Shown here one piece after another: positions 45,126-58,814 of a stretch of 64,000 nt of DNA. Where the stretch lies: the NCBI RefSeq assembly GCF_004193775.1, contig NC_041011.1, positions 44,275,167-44,339,166 of the forward strand. The letters are read 5' to 3'. The notes beneath the pieces are model-generated. The model saw only the letters and a list, made by a program, of their open reading frames with translations, made no database searches and had not been told where the DNA came from. The position numbers and the translations under genes were made by a program. The DNA is from Glycine soja (lineage: Eukaryota; Streptophyta; Magnoliopsida; Fabales; Fabaceae). Every line of letters begins with the position of its first letter. Position 1 is the first letter of the stretch.

Positions 45126-48100
45126 ATGGCTTCTCATTCTGCTGGTAATAAATTTTTAACCTAATCATTGCTGCTAAATGCATTCTTCATCCTAACTTAA
45201 CAGCTCTGATTTGAATTTTGAAGCCACGGAGAGGACTTACAAAGAATCATTCGATTCCGCCGCAAACAAGCTTTACGCTGATCACATAATTCCTCACATT
45301 CTGCATCTGTAACCATTTTATTTTTACTACTTCCTTTTTTTTAAACACATTCATGAATTCTCTCTGCTTTGGCTGAACAACTGTTGTATTCATTCATATT
45401 GATTGATTGGTGTTGTATTTTCAATTTCAATTTCAATTTCAATTTAAGGTATGGATCGTGTGCAACGTCTCGCGACTTTGAAATCTATGCCGCACATGCT
45501 TCATATGAGGATCCACTTATGTGTGCACACGGGTATGCATGTATTTTTGTTTTCTTATTTCTTTTGTTTTTCCCACACATGATTTTAATTCATGCATACA
45601 TATATACGTAATGCAGGGTGAAACAGATCAAATCAGCGTTCTATACTCTTCCCAAGGTTTTACATTACTCCATTTTTATTCTTGCTTTGGATTCTGCACT
45701 GCATCTAAATAGAATACTAATCTTCCCTGAGGAATAGTAGTGGCCTGAAAGTCCTGACATGTAACAAAAACATTAGGCCCTGCTTGAATAAACTCGGCAT
45801 TGAATCAGAGTCCATTCAAGCTTTTATTTGATCTTTTTTGTACTCATTGAAAGAGAGCATTATATATAAATTGTTGCATAATAGAATTCTGGTATTAACC
45901 CTCTTTCAGTGACTATAATGTCACCAAGTTTTGAAGTAACAGAGGAAAAAGCCTTAAGCTTGTATCATGTTAGTGGATTATTAAGCATGTGAATAATTTA
46001 ACAGTAAGGAGTGCCGTTTTTATTTTCTTTAGAATGGAATTTTTTTTAATATTAGAAGTAGATTAGTTATTACTATATGGCTTATTTAATAATCTATAAC
46101 ATTATCTTATTTCAGGTCTCATTCTTCACTTTTTCTTCTTAATATCTAGCTAATTTCCAACTTCTATTTGTTTCCATATACCTCAGGTATTTAAGGAGTC
46201 AAAGATTGTGGAATATAGTATCAAAGAAAATATGGTTTCACCAGGAAAAGGAGAGGTTAGTAAATCTGGTATCACTTAATGTAGAATTTAGCGCTTCAGT
46301 TTTTTGTTCTGCTAAAAAGGTTCAAGTGCTTGCTTGATCTCTTACTGGAAGATCCAAATTGATGAATGTTGCATACAGATATTAATTGACAATAAGCAAT
46401 ACTACAAATTCTTGGGGAAGGATATAAATATGGTATCGCTTATCAAGTTGTATATTGAGGAGGGTAAAGTTGTTCGCCATGAGGACTGGTATGCATTAAT
46501 CTCCTGAACACACTGTTTTCTGCTTTCCATAAAAATAAAAATAAAAATAAAAATACTCAATTTGACATTTTAGGATTATTTTTTACTCTGTACTTTTAAT
46601 AGTACTGAAAAAAAGGTAATTAATCCTATATTGTCTGAGTGTCATATTTTTGCCACTGAAGAGAATACTTATGGAGTGACTGTTGAATTCAACATTGTTT
46701 TATACACAATCTTGCACATCTATTTACTTAGTCATAACGAAACAACTCATACCACCATAAGGCCTTGAGCTCGACTTGAGTTGAATACGTAAGGCTTGAG
46801 TTTGGCTCATTACCTGTCATAGGTTTTTTTTAAAGGTTCGGCTCGGCTTATATAAAAGTCTGGCTTGGTCAACGAGCCTATTTAAAAACTTGCTTAAAGA
46901 AGTTTTTGATTAATTAATTATTTTAAAACTTAGTAAAATACTAACTAAAAAAAGAAGCTTATAAAATTTCGTATAAGTAATATACAAATCCAAAAATAAT
47001 TGATAAATAAAATCATATTGAATTCAAGTCGTTAAAACACAAAGTATATCAAAAGAAAATAAAAAGAGCATAATATTAAAAAATGTATGGATTAGGTCCT
47101 CAGCCCCAAAACTTACAAATCTATTTTAAGTCCAAGCCCATAAACGAAATAAAATAAAATCTGGACAAAATAAGATAAGATTGGATGAAATAAAATCTGG
47201 ACGAAATAAAATCTGTATAAGATAAGATTTGATAAAATAAAGTTATTATTATTATTGTTAGTTAAAGAGACCGGCTTGTCAAGCTTAACAAGCTTTTTTT
47301 ATAGTTTGGGTTTGACCTTTTTATCTAAAAAGACTTTTTAAAAAGCTTGAGCTTGACCTTTATAGTAAACTAGCTGAGCTGAGCCGAGCCTTACATAGGC
47401 CGAGTCAAAGACCCTTGTCAAGCTGCTCGGCTCATTTCCACCCCTAACTGCATGCTAGTACGTATACTTGCATTTGCATGTGTGCATGATTGCATGAAGA
47501 GAGTCAGCATGTTTTTCCATATAAACTGATTACTGGTGATTTCAAGTAACTCTAGAAGCGATTATGATTTTGTGCTTGTTACAACAATATAAAGCAATCT
47601 TGGGCTTTAATATGTAAGGATTATGTCAGGTTATTCTTTGATTTTTAATATGAACTTGATGAATTTACAGCTTAGTACTTGATAATTATAAATTAGAAAA
47701 GGATTAGATTTATAAACGCATCTTCACTCTAAGTAGAAGGCAATATCTAATTTGATTTATCAACAAGTATCATTGTCAAGGATTTTACTGAGGTCGTTCG
47801 TGTCAAAGAATCTGCTTTATAATTTGTAAACCTAAATTTCCAAATTTAGTGATAGTAAGGGGACTATGTAATAGATTTCACTAAACTAAATGATAGATCA
47901 TTTTGGTCCCTAGATACTAAAGTCAATATATTGTTCTTTCTATTCTCACCAAAAAAATATTGTTCTTTCTATAACCTAAGAAAAATAAATCCTTACGGCC
48001 CAGGCAAATATTTCGTCTGTGTTTCAAAAAGTAAATATTTCTTCTATTCTTTAAATAAACAGTGTACGAAATAATAATTCCTCCAATCCTATATGACTAA

Positions 48101-48239
48101 TAGGTGGGAGAAAAAACCAATTTCAAATAGAGAAACGGTGAAGCTGCCACTGCTTGGTAGAATAGCAGAAATGACTCGCAGGGGATCAATGCTGGCAACA
48201 CATGTGCTTATGAGGTTTGGGAAGGACCCAAATGTGTGA
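45126..48239 (+). CDS. NTF2-like superfamily protein (At4g10925-like)
   Basis: Seven exons: 45126-45144, 45224-45308, 45449-45532, 45617-45656, 46187-46255, 46379-46488 and 48104-48239. They total 543 nt and encode 180 residues with GT-AG junctions throughout. The product begins MASHSAATERTYKESFDSAA and has an NTF2/SnoaL-like cone-fold pattern: LYADHIIPHILHLYGS, DFEIYAAHASYEDPLMCAHG, a middle strand region (KENMVSPGKGEILIDNKQYY) and VSLIKLYIEEGKVVRHEDWW. The C-terminal tail (RIAEMTRRGSMLATHVLMRF) is conserved-looking and extends past the fold. Related Arabidopsis proteins are annotated only as NTF2 family; no enzymatic function is known to me. No targeting signal is evident. A (TTTCAA)n run abuts the exon 3 acceptor, and the 1.6-kb last intron contains a degenerate repeat element. 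Confidence 0.82.
46740..47450. mobile_element. Degenerate DNA element in the last NTF2-like intron
   Basis: The right end read in reverse complement begins AGGGGTGGAAATGAGCCGAG, a terminus common to plant hAT-like MITEs. The left part contains AGGCCTTGAGCTCGACTTGA and GGTTCGGCTCGGCTTAT, and the right part GAGCTGAGCCGAGCC and AGCTTGAGCTTGACC, so imperfect inverted complementarity is present. The centre is AT-rich with short TAAGATAAAATC-type repeats. Exact ends and target duplication are not resolved. Confidence 0.5.
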
Positions 48240-49025
48240 ATAACTAAAATCCATGCAAAATATTGTATCTTTATTATACATGGGCCTGTGTATGATGCTC
48301 TTACCTGACGTTGTTTATTCCTTTTTGTGGCTTTGATGAATACTAGAATGCTGTATTTTGTATGGAACAGACTTTGTTGCCAAAACTATATTTAGCAACC
48401 TAAAGCATTGAGTATATAAGTTGCCAAAACTATATTATGAAAATTATATGTTGCTTGATATATTTAGCATGATGAGAAATTAAAAAAAAAATGAAGAGAG
48501 GAAAATGGAATCCTTGTTAGGTAACTCTGTTTTCCAGAAGCCCCTACTTTGTTTTTTCTATCCTTGTAAGCCTAAAATAAGGAAGGACCTCAAAAAAAAA
48601 AAAAATCTTTGTAAGCAGTTTCATATAATCTTTATCTTTTTTCTAGCCATTCTCGTTAAGTTGAATGGCAACATTCCTTTTTGACTGGTCATCTGTGATG
48701 TCTCTTAGCCTTTAGAAGATAGATCATTCCTACACAACATTCCCCCCACTAATGATCTAATGGATCCATCTTTGTTTGACCCCAGCTAGTTGAAGGATCC
48801 AAGGTCACTGCACAGATGATGCTATGAATGTGTCTGAGAGAGTTGTCCACAATTATACACTGATTATTGGGAGTTCTAGATCCGAGAAATCCCTTACTTT
48901 CATGCAAAAAATTCACTTGTAGTAATAGAAAGAAGAGAGAACTGAAAAGAGGGTGGCCTTCTACGCATAAAGGGAACACAGCCATTCAAACTTTATTGTT
49001 TTTTCTCTTTCTTTCCTAAAGACTG
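48240..49025. other. Intergenic DNA after the NTF2-like gene
   Basis: Contains the probable 3' untranslated region of the NTF2-like gene. A minus-strand open frame at 48749-48985 (78 codons) has no recognised domain. Confidence 0.45.
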
Positions 49026-49180
49026 CAAAAGCTCAAGGTGTGGAAACTTTGTCTCCATGCCAATCTCATATGCCACTATCTCCCTTGCCTCAAAAGTTTG
49101 AGGTGTTATGGGTCGTTTTGGGTGACAAAGAACTGCAATATTCAAAGCAAAGAACAAAGGTTGCACTGCCTTTGAAAAGT
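49026..49180 (-). other. Short coding-looking fragment of unknown origin
   Basis: On the minus strand, a frame of about 55 codons without an ATG start reads PLFFALNIAVLCHPKRPITP, then QTFEAREIVAYEIGMETKFP and HLELLQSLGKK before a stop. Its amino-acid mix looks more like a real protein than chance AT-rich frames, but I recognise no family. It could be an exon remnant or part of a mobile element. Confidence 0.25.
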
Positions 49181-52100
49181 ATCAACATTTTGAATGCTTT
49201 TGAGCATTAATGACCCCTAAAAAGAATACAATTAGTGGGGTCATGCTTTTCAATTCTCTTTATCTTTACTTTTCTTCCTTTGTAATGATTTATAGATCAT
49301 ATTTGTAAGATTTAAAGTATCCATAACGACTGGTGGCAATATCTTGGTATCTAAAGAACCTTTTGGCCGTTGGGATGCGTTGTGCAATAAATTTATGACG
49401 ATAAAATAAAGAAATTCAAGAAAATTAAATAAAATGATCATATTGTACGAAATAGTTCAAATAATTGACATTTGATAAAAGTGATCCCTCCTAACTAATA
49501 GTGTTGGTATAATTGAAATTGACTTCAGATTTCTTAAATAAAATTTTGAATTTAAATTTTGTAGGTAGATAAAACATGATTGACAAGTAAAAATCTTTCA
49601 ATAATTTACATTTATAAAATATTAAAAGTAAAAAAAAATAGTTACAACTTAAGATTAGGTATAATATGACTTTTTCAAGCTATACCAATAAATAGATTCT
49701 TTTACTAATTAAGGGTTGCTCGTTTGTTTCCAAGTTTTATTTTGGTTGATATATATTTATTGTAATTATAAAATATCACATCACGTACTCTATTTTCTGT
49801 TTTAAAAATATATGGGTCGGACATTCTCGTAGTTATTTTTACTGCATATATTAAAATAATAATAATAAAATTTCTATTCAATGAAAATTCTTTTATAGAA
49901 CCCATGCAACCTTTGTTAGAAATCGTTCACCCATAAAATAAGATTTATAATCAAGAAAGATCTAAATTGAAAATATTAAACCTCTTATATAAAAGGTTCG
50001 AATTGGAGAAACAAAACTGTCCCATTTTTGTTTCTAAGAAGATTCTTTGACATCTAAGGATTAGTTGAGTAATTGTAATTAGATGCTTGTAGTTTAAGGT
50101 TGTACAATAATTCTCTAAGTGGATCTTTGTTTGAAGTCCCAACATGCCTCTCTGTTATACCAACTTATTATTCAGAAAAAAAAACGAAAATTGATATAAA
50201 AAAATTCTAGAGTCAAAACATGGTTGATACATTTGGAATTAAGTTGTTTCCTTCTTCCCTCGTTTTGTTTCACCTTCATAAATCATAAAAGTATGCTAAC
50301 CTATGAACTGATCTGGCTACGGCATCCCTTGTATTAGCCAATAATTAACAACACTTTACTAATTAATTATAAGCACAACCAAGTGACTGTATACCGTTTT
50401 GCATTATAATAATGATTCATCGTTTATAGCACATTCTTGATGATTTATATAATATTTTATGAAATGGCAGCAGCAGCCTAGCTATAATGGACGGCTTCTT
50501 CATAAAACAGCATTTGATACGCATTTTCAAATTTTCTCTTGCTTGATCCTATAAAGATTTAGTCTAGAAAAGACTCTTTTTGCTGTCGGATTGTGTATAA
50601 TTCATGGGGATTGATTCAATTCTCTGTCCCTCTTCAGCAAAGCAACCTATGTGATGGGATTACTATGTTAACATTGGAATAGCACCGATTAATGTTATAA
50701 GCGGAAAATCTAGAAAGAGGATAGTTTTCTTTGACAAAGATATTTATTTGAATATTTGATTTTATCGTCAAGTTTACTTAGTATAGAAAATCAATGTAGA
50801 TATGGGCAAATTAATAAAGACGTGTGAAAATGATTTTTGCATATTTAAAAACATTAATCACACGAGATTGGCTTTTTGACAAAAGAATTTGTGTTATATC
50901 CCACAATCTTGCTCTAATGGGTACGGTGCTCAAGGATATGGATACTATTTAGTGACAAAATATATATATATAAACTGGCCGATTCACTTTTACATAAAAT
51001 AAATGAATAGTAAGATAGTGGACAACATGCGTATCGGTACATGATAAATAATATATATATATATATTGATAATGGTACTGTATATTAGACTTAAAAAGAT
51101 ATTAATAAAAATATTTATAAGTACATAGGTAAATTTAGTTGTTATAGCACTGGCCCCATACTTTTTTTTATGTCTATACACACCCATATGTATAACATAT
51201 TATAAAAAGAATTGAAATATTTTTAAATTTCTTTAATTGAGTTCATTGCTACACTTTTAAATGTTATTTTTGGGTTCAACAATTATTTTAATTGATTTTA
51301 ATATTAAAGCAATCATAATTTACTAGTTTGTAAGAAGAAATGACACATTTTAAAAGATAACATATACTCCATTTGTTTAACATGCAGGAAACGTATTCCA
51401 AGTAAAAAAAAAAAAATCTAACAATACAATAAGTTTTTAGAAGAACAGCACATTTTTAACTATTATCGTCTATAATTGATTGAAAACCATATATTTTTTT
51501 AGTCTCACTTATTATTAAATTAGTTAATTTATATCCTCATTTTATAGTTTTTAATAAACTTAATTAATAATAAAGTGTGTGTTAAAAGAAGTGTATTGGA
51601 GAATGTGTTGCTATCAATCCTCTTCAAGTATAAATATGTAGGTACCAAACCAATTAAATATGATCAATAATGTTAAGTTTAGTGAAAGATGTTAATCTTT
51701 CACCACATAACATATGTGTATGAAATGAACATTGTTTTAGATTGAGTTTATCCATATAACATGTCACCAAAATATAAGTGTTGATTAAAGTTAATGTCTA
51801 AACATGTGATATGCACTTATGAATAATAGATCATATCTTATCTTGAAGCAAAGTTATTCAATTATTATATCACGATAGAGTAATATTACCTTCTAGATGA
51901 TCAACTTAGTTCTCTATTAGATAATTAAGTCCACTTGAAGTCTTTTTTTTTTATTAGCATGTTATTGATACGAAGTATTTAATATCTTTGTTTATGACTA
52001 ATATTCATCAGGAACTTGGTTGTCCATCTCTAGTAAGATTATTTTTCTCCTAATCACATTTTTTTCATCTATAAGACTTAATCTCAAGACCTAATTGAAT

Positions 52101-53340
52101 CCAATACCACTCGGACCAACGACTTGTTGGTATCTCAAGTCTCTATAAACTAACATTATTTTATAAGCTAAAATTTAATATATGAATTGTCACCCTAGTA
52201 AAATATTTACTAACTTGAGTGTCAACTTATTCTTATCAGGATATCTTAAACATCAATCTACTTAGAGAATATCAATTAACATCCACCAAAACTCAATTTA
52301 AATCAACAATCTACATCAAATGTGATAATCAAAATAAGCAACAATGTTATTTCTAGAGAAAAAAAAATACCATTGATTAGTATTTCAATCGAGATATCAA
52401 TGTGCAATACGCCTCAAACATGTTAGCTTGGTCTAAATCTTGAAAAGAGCAAACATATTTAGTAAGAACTAAGAACTAATATAAGAGAATTTTAGTGTGT
52501 TGCAAATGAATGTTACATTAGACGTGTGGTGTCAATATAATTGAGATCAAATTACTTATTATAATGCTTTTGTATATTATTTTATTTATATAAAAAAATC
52601 TTACTTTCACCGTATACATAAATGGTCAAACTTAATTATTTTTCCACTTTTACTGTATACATTTTTCTTTTTATATAAAGGATCAAATAATATAAAGAAA
52701 AAACGAAATATAATCTTAACCATTAAAACTTGTACTTATATCAAACTTTTTTCAGGTATTTTAAATTCCCACTCTTTTTAAAGATTATAGAATAATTATG
52801 GATTTCATTTTTTTTGTGCTCACTTCCATGCACGAAAAAGGGGGTGATATACTAGCTTTATAAATTATTTGGATTGCCACTTTTTTGGTACTCATTTTTT
52901 TTATTGTATTTATTTTTACATAGTTAGCGACCAAATATTTCAGTCGTAAATATTCAATAACATTATCGACAAAATTGGGTGGCAAAATATTGTATATACT
53001 ACACTATACAGTCGGATTTCTTTAAATATGTTTTTGCTATTGAAATAGGGACCGATGTTACTTTGATATAATTATCGGTTTCTCTCTCCATCGCTGAATT
53101 TTTACATTTTAGAATGTGTTTTTTTAATAATAAAAATATCATAATCATAAATTTACATTATCAAATCATATTTATTTTCATAAAGCACTGTGATCACTTA
53201 ACTAAATTTATTTAATTTAATTTAAATTTAAATTATAATTATTTTTATTTAATTAATCATATTCCATTCCTTCGAATTATAATAAGTAATTAAATGTTTA
53301 TATTTCATATTCCGACCCTTATAAACAACTGTTTTCTTTC
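49181..53340. other. Gene-poor AT-rich region
   Basis: Only short open frames without recognisable domains are present (for example 49705-49905, 50990-51187 and 52785-52985 on the minus strand). No RNA gene or complete mobile element was recognised. Confidence 0.5.
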
Positions 53341-53345
53341 TTTCT

Positions 53346-53348
<3 letters not shown>

Positions 53349-53387
<39 letters not shown>
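53349..53387. repeat. (TA)n microsatellite
   Basis: Uninterrupted TA run preceded by a short CTTT repeat (TTTCTTTCTTTC). It creates an artificial Tyr-Ile tail on a minus-strand frame. Confidence 0.92.
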
Positions 53388-53390
<3 letters not shown>

Positions 53391-53533
53391 TGGCAAAATA
53401 AGCAAAAGGGAAAGAAGGCACCTATTATTGCTGCCAGAAACAGAACGCATGCTATCATTGTTCCCCAATACTTCAGTGGAAATACTCTAAGCAACTTCAC
53501 CTTTTTCAATTGAAATTGGCTATTTAAGATGAA

Positions 53534-53560
53534 TATAATAATAATAATAATAATAATAAT
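53534..53560. repeat. (AAT)n microsatellite
   Basis: About nine trinucleotide repeats of ATA/TAA. Confidence 0.9.
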
Positions 53561-53864
53561 CACATTCAAAGCATTTTTAGAGTGAGAAGATAATTGTTCA
53601 TTATATAGCATACCAAATGTTTGCGTTTATAATGTCTTACATTGAACGTGTAGGCCAGCGAGAAGTGGTGATTATTTGAATATGAACAAAATATTTTTTA
53701 AGAAAAATATGATTAAATAAATTATTTCTTTAAAGTAGGACTAAAAATTAATATATCTTGTTTATCTCCACGCAAAATTTCATTTATGAAGTTTATGTAA
53801 ATTAAAGATAAGAAAATAGTTTCTATTGAAGATAGTTTCCATTATGCTAAATTGAAAAGAAAAG

Positions 53865-54060
53865 TTACACAATCTTTTCAAAAAGGAGCCGTAGGTGTCT
53901 TGTAAGTTAGGGAAGGCACATATTAATTCACAGATTATTTTTTTTTTCTACTAATGAAAGGCCAATGTAATTTTTGTCTCCTTCTTTGCATCTTTTAGTG
54001 CATAAAGGATCAACTTATACCTATCTTTAAAAGCCTTTGACACTTTGCTAGCAATACTTT
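53865..54060. repeat. Copy A of a non-coding duplication
   Basis: The block with GCCGTAGGTGTCTTGTAAGT, GGAAGGCACAT, CTTTGCATCTTTTAGTGCAT, AAGGATCAACTTAT and CTTTAAAAGCC matches 56590-56795 in the same order and orientation. No reading frame is conserved between copies. Confidence 0.8.
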
Positions 54061-55085
54061 GGGTCACTTCAGTTTGGTTATAACTTTTCTTTTCCTATTT
54101 ACTTTCTTTGAAGGAAAAAGAAACAAGGAAAATAAAAAAATGAATTATTTTTTTATGCTTACGTAGTTATATATAACTTAAAGGGTAGGTTATATTGTTT
54201 AAAAAGAGAGTATAAAAGGTGTAAGTTTTATTCTGCCCAACCAGCATAGCAGCTAGCAACATACTGGCAGAAGAAACTGTTTACTCAAAATTTTTAAAAA
54301 TAAGTAGTTTTTTTATTGATTATATAATATTTATCTTTTTGGAGGAGTTTAAAAGAAAAAAAATTGGCAAAAATATTTGACACATATAAGCAAACAATTA
54401 ATTATTTAAAATATTATTAATACATAGCTTTTAAATATATTCAGCTAAATTAAATGAGAACTATGATACCAATTAGGTTGATTTGAATAAAACAAAGTTT
54501 GAATTTCATTAGATAAAGTCTCAAATTTAAGTTTTTTTTATGAAAAAATGTTATTAATAAGAGGAAAAAAAACTCAACTAATGATAATCAATCAAAATTT
54601 TCAGTAAAAATTAAAATAATTATCAACAAAGTCAATAAATACTTGAAACCTTAAAGAAAAAATAGAATTAGAGAATTTTTTTTCTAAAAGAAATCTTGGT
54701 TAGTATTTTCAGCAAAAGAGTTCTTGAAAAAAAATAAAAACGAAGCTGAGTACACATAAAAAGTTTAAATCATGGAATAATTCACAATTTTGTCAGGTAT
54801 AAAAGCTATGGCAACTTTAAACAAGTGGCATATATTTTGTTATATGGTTGGTATTTGATAGTTAAAAGATTTTCCCTCCATTTTTGAGGTGAGATTACTA
54901 TGACTGTGACAATTGAAAGGAATAAAATAGCATTCTCTTTAGAGTCATAGGAAACTAGCTCGTATAGAATTCCAAGCAGAACATTGGAATGTATGTACCG
55001 TGATGCTTCTCAATGATATTCACACTTGATTCTGCGAGTTCCCTTGGTTTTTAACCTCCACCATTTATTTGAACCTTTTGACAAC
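54061..55085. other. AT-rich intergenic DNA
   Basis: No gene or recognised element between the two blocks of duplication copy A. Confidence 0.45.
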
Positions 55086-55160
55086 TTGTTTTTCCTTTGC
55101 ACAATGCTTACGCTATGAATAATTCTTTTATCCACCTTTTCGAGATCTTTAATTTTTTTC
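55086..55160. repeat. Second block of duplication copy A
   Basis: AATGCTTACGCTATGAATAA followed by TTCTTTTATCCACCTTTTC matches 57037-57085 (AATGCTTACGCTATGAATAA, TTCTTTCATCCACACCTTTTC). It lies downstream of the first block in both copies, at 1.2 kb in copy A and 0.45 kb in copy B. Confidence 0.75.
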
Positions 55161-56589
55161 ATCTTTAATTCTGAAGTCTTATTTCCCTACAAATGTACTT
55201 GAATTGTATTTGCAAAAAAACACCTGATATGTTTGATAAAATTAGGTTAGGTTGAAAAATAAGTTTATCAAATTAAAAGTGTTTGATAATATTAACTGTT
55301 AGAGTAACTAAAAAATATAAAATGACAAAAAAATAATAATATCATGATTTATTTAAAAAAGATAATAATGAAATCAATAAATATATATATCAAAGATAAA
55401 AATGAAAGAAAATATAAAAAAGTTAAAAATTAAAAATTAACATTTAAAAAAATATTATTTTAAGTAATGTTTCAATATATGCTAAAAACTATTAAAAAAT
55501 TATTAAAAAAATTTGTTTATCGAACAATCTAACAAACTTTTTAACTAATAAAATAAAATTAAAAACTAACTGAAATATTTTCTAAAACATATTTATATTT
55601 GACGCTTTTTTTAGTAGCGATATATTTAAATGAGAAACATGATCACAATGATTTTTAATGCAATATGAATAAACCAAAATTATGTCACCAACATGCATTA
55701 ACCAGTTTTAATTAATTTAAAACTATATATAAGTATATACAAGAAATATAGATCATATCATGTAACAACAAAGTTCAGACACCCGTTAAACATATTATTA
55801 AGGGTTTGATTTGTAACCATATGAATGAAGAAATTTTTATTAAAAGAGGCAAAACTTACGTTGGTAATTTTTATATCTCGAAAGAAATTAATCTCCAATT
55901 AGTTGTTGTGGTGCATGAGTACGTGAACAAAATTATAATAAATCAATTGGCTCAAAGAGGGAAAAAATAGAAGAGAAAAAAAGTAAATATAATAAAATAA
56001 TATGTATGTGCTATGAAAAAGGAAAGCATTTGCACTGTGCGAATATTCAAAATTTCAAAAGTCTAAATTATCATTTTATTTAAAAAAACCACGTTCATAC
56101 ACAGTCTATTAAAAACCATGTTCATACATAGTCTATTACATTAGCTGCTATACCTTGACCACTTTTTTGCTAAAGAGAAAATGACGAAGAGGGACTCGCT
56201 ATCATCCTAATGTCATTAAAAAATTGTGCGTTTTGCTTTCAGCTCGAATGCAAGCAAATATGACATGTCCCACTTCAGTACAAATTCTGCTATCTGTAAT
56301 TAAAGATAATGTAAAAGTAATTTTTAATTTTTAATTGTATTAACTAAAACATTATAAAACGATGTTTTAATTCTCATTACCCTTATTGATGCTTATAAAA
56401 TAAAACAGTTTATTTAATTCTCGTTACCTTTATTGCTATTGTTTACCTAGCTCCACACATAGTTCAATTAATAAATTAAATTGATGTAAACTAACGGTAA
56501 AGAATTAATAGCTTTTGCATATAATGATAGTTTAGAATATTGCATAATTTAGAGTCAGCTTATAAGATGCTAGACCTTGAAACATTGAA
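55161..56589. other. AT-rich intergenic DNA
   Basis: No coding exons recognised. A 20-bp phrase ACCACGTTCATACACAGTCT / ACCATGTTCATACATAGTCT is directly repeated at about 56089 and 56116. Confidence 0.45.
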
Positions 56590-57095
56590 AAGATAGGTTA
56601 AACAATCTTTTCGAAAGGAGGCCGTAGGTTTCTTGTAAGTTGAGGAAGGCACATTTGAATGCATATATTTTTTTTTAGAAAGGTCCATTTAATTCATGTC
56701 CACTTCTTTGCATCTTTTAGAGCATTAAGGATCAACTTATGTCTGTCTTTAAAAGCCTCAATTTGACACTTTGCTAACAATTTAGGCTATTAATAATGAT
56801 ATATCATGTTAGTAACATGTTTAGCAAACCAATGAAAATAACCTAAATTATAACTTGTAATATGATTGATTAACTTATAAGTTTGTTTGTCAGCAAAGGC
56901 TTTCGAGTGAAAATCCATTTAATTACACAAAATGTTTGAAACAAATTAAAAGCTTTTAAAGTACTCCCCCCAATTCATGATAAAACGATTTTGAAACAAA
57001 AAGCTTTTGAAAACTTTGTTTTTACTTTAAATTGCAGAATGCTTACGCTATGAATAATTCTTTCATCCACACCTTTTCAAAACCTTTAACCTTAA
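56590..57095. repeat. Copy B of the non-coding duplication
   Basis: Contains both blocks described for copy A (56590-56795 and 57037-57085) in the same order, with less DNA between them. The copies are about 2.7 kb apart in direct orientation. Confidence 0.8.
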
Positions 57096-58814
57096 TTTCT
57101 TTTAACAGTATTTGAGCTTATCAACTTGGACAACCTCATACCACCTTAATGCTTGACTGCTTGTACTCATTAATTACAAGTAAAACATCCCTTAACAAGA
57201 CATATATAATACACAAGACCAAAATCAATTACACATCGTGTACATAGTTTATATATATACTTTTCAAACACCTCCTATAGGTGATCATCTCCACTCTAGG
57301 GAGATTGTCAGTTTAATTACGCATGCAATCTTATTATTTTAATCGCAAGATGAAGTAAACAAGTTCGCGGAGCAAAATGTGAGTTTATTAATACTTATTT
57401 TTTTTATCATATTATATTACCATTATACATACATTTTATTTTATCTTTTTAGATACTAAATATAGGATAAATTGGTCCATACATCCTTTTCTCTCAAAAT
57501 ATTGGAGATTCACATTTTGATTTGAAGGAGATGTATGTATGAGTAAAGCTGAAATAAATAGTAGGCTGTCCTGACAAGGAATTGTATGAATGCCAAGCAT
57601 TTGTGACTGCCAAAGTCCTGTTTCAGAAACAGAAGGCCTGTAATTTTCCAGTTGTTTTTCTCAAAGAAAACAGAAAAATTGGATCCCATATTGAAAGTGA
57701 TCTAAAATATATATACTTGCTTTCCTCTTTTTGCTTCATTTTCCTTTATTTTTTAATGCTAGAATATATTATTACTTTTTCCCTATAATTATGGTAGAAG
57801 TTTGAGTCTTGTTTTCCGGGTATTGGAAGTTTATGTTTTATAATCTTTAATTTTTGTTTCCATAATAAAAATATAGGGGAAACAAAAGACAAGACAAAAG
57901 GATTATGACAATTTTAAGTAAAAACAACGTCATTTTGTTCAAATTTCCCACGAAAATAAGATATTTCTATTGACTTGTATATATAACTTTTTTAATATGT
58001 CATATAATATATGGAGCATAATAAATAATAAATAATATGGAAATTTTTAATTAACAAATATGATAAGAGAAAAATATATTTATACAATTCTTTATATTAA
58101 ACTCTGTATAATTAAAAGACATAGGAAGAAGAGAGAGGGAATATGCTATAAGAATTCAGATAACCGATGCGAAACGAAAAAATATTAAGTAATCCACGAT
58201 TCTTATTCATCTTCATGACACATACTATACGTGTTATTATTTTTTCTCGTAAATTTCAATTTAAAAATTTGTCAAATAAATATTAGTTGGAATCATGAAT
58301 ACATGATAAAATAACGTAATGTGTGAGAGAGAGAGGGAGAAATGAAAAAAAAAACAATATTATAAAAAATGTTGTATAAATTTATTGAATGAATAATGCA
58401 TGTGATTCTATTTGTTTATTAAAAAATATTTATATCAAAAACATTTATTTTAAAGTTGTTTTTATTTTAAATAAACTCTCAATGACGGGTGAATGTGGGT
58501 GAATGTGGAACACGACAAAATTTTATTCGAAACAAGAAATTAAAATATATTTAGTTAAAACAGGAACCAAATTACATGCAAAAGATTGGAGCACATTAAT
58601 TAACATATACACAGACACGTTCTCTTCCTAAATATACCATCTGCATTCAAGCTTAAGAAACGCAGATCAAAACTATGTCTCTAATATTACTTTTCCATTC
58701 ATGTTTTTCTTTCCCCCGACCTCACTAAGTGTAGCTGAAAAACAATACAAGAGAAAAAAAAGTAATTAACACTCAAATTTAACACAGAAGATTGTTTCTC
58801 CATTATTCCTATCA
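57096..58814. other. Intergenic DNA and SMXL 3' region
   Basis: The right end is the probable 3' untranslated region of the minus-strand SMXL gene. The plus-strand open frame at 57582-57788 has no recognised family. Confidence 0.45.

Noticed and set aside
48749..48985. 78-codon minus-strand frame as a small secreted protein
   Set aside because: A hydrophobic stretch is present but residue order matches no known family, and there is no promoter or exon context.
53348..53611. 87-codon hydrophobic minus-strand frame
   Set aside because: Ile and Tyr-Ile runs come from AAT and TA microsatellites.
57582..57788. 68-codon plus-strand frame in the gene desert
   Set aside because: No family resemblance, no splice partners, hydrophobic AT-driven C-terminus.
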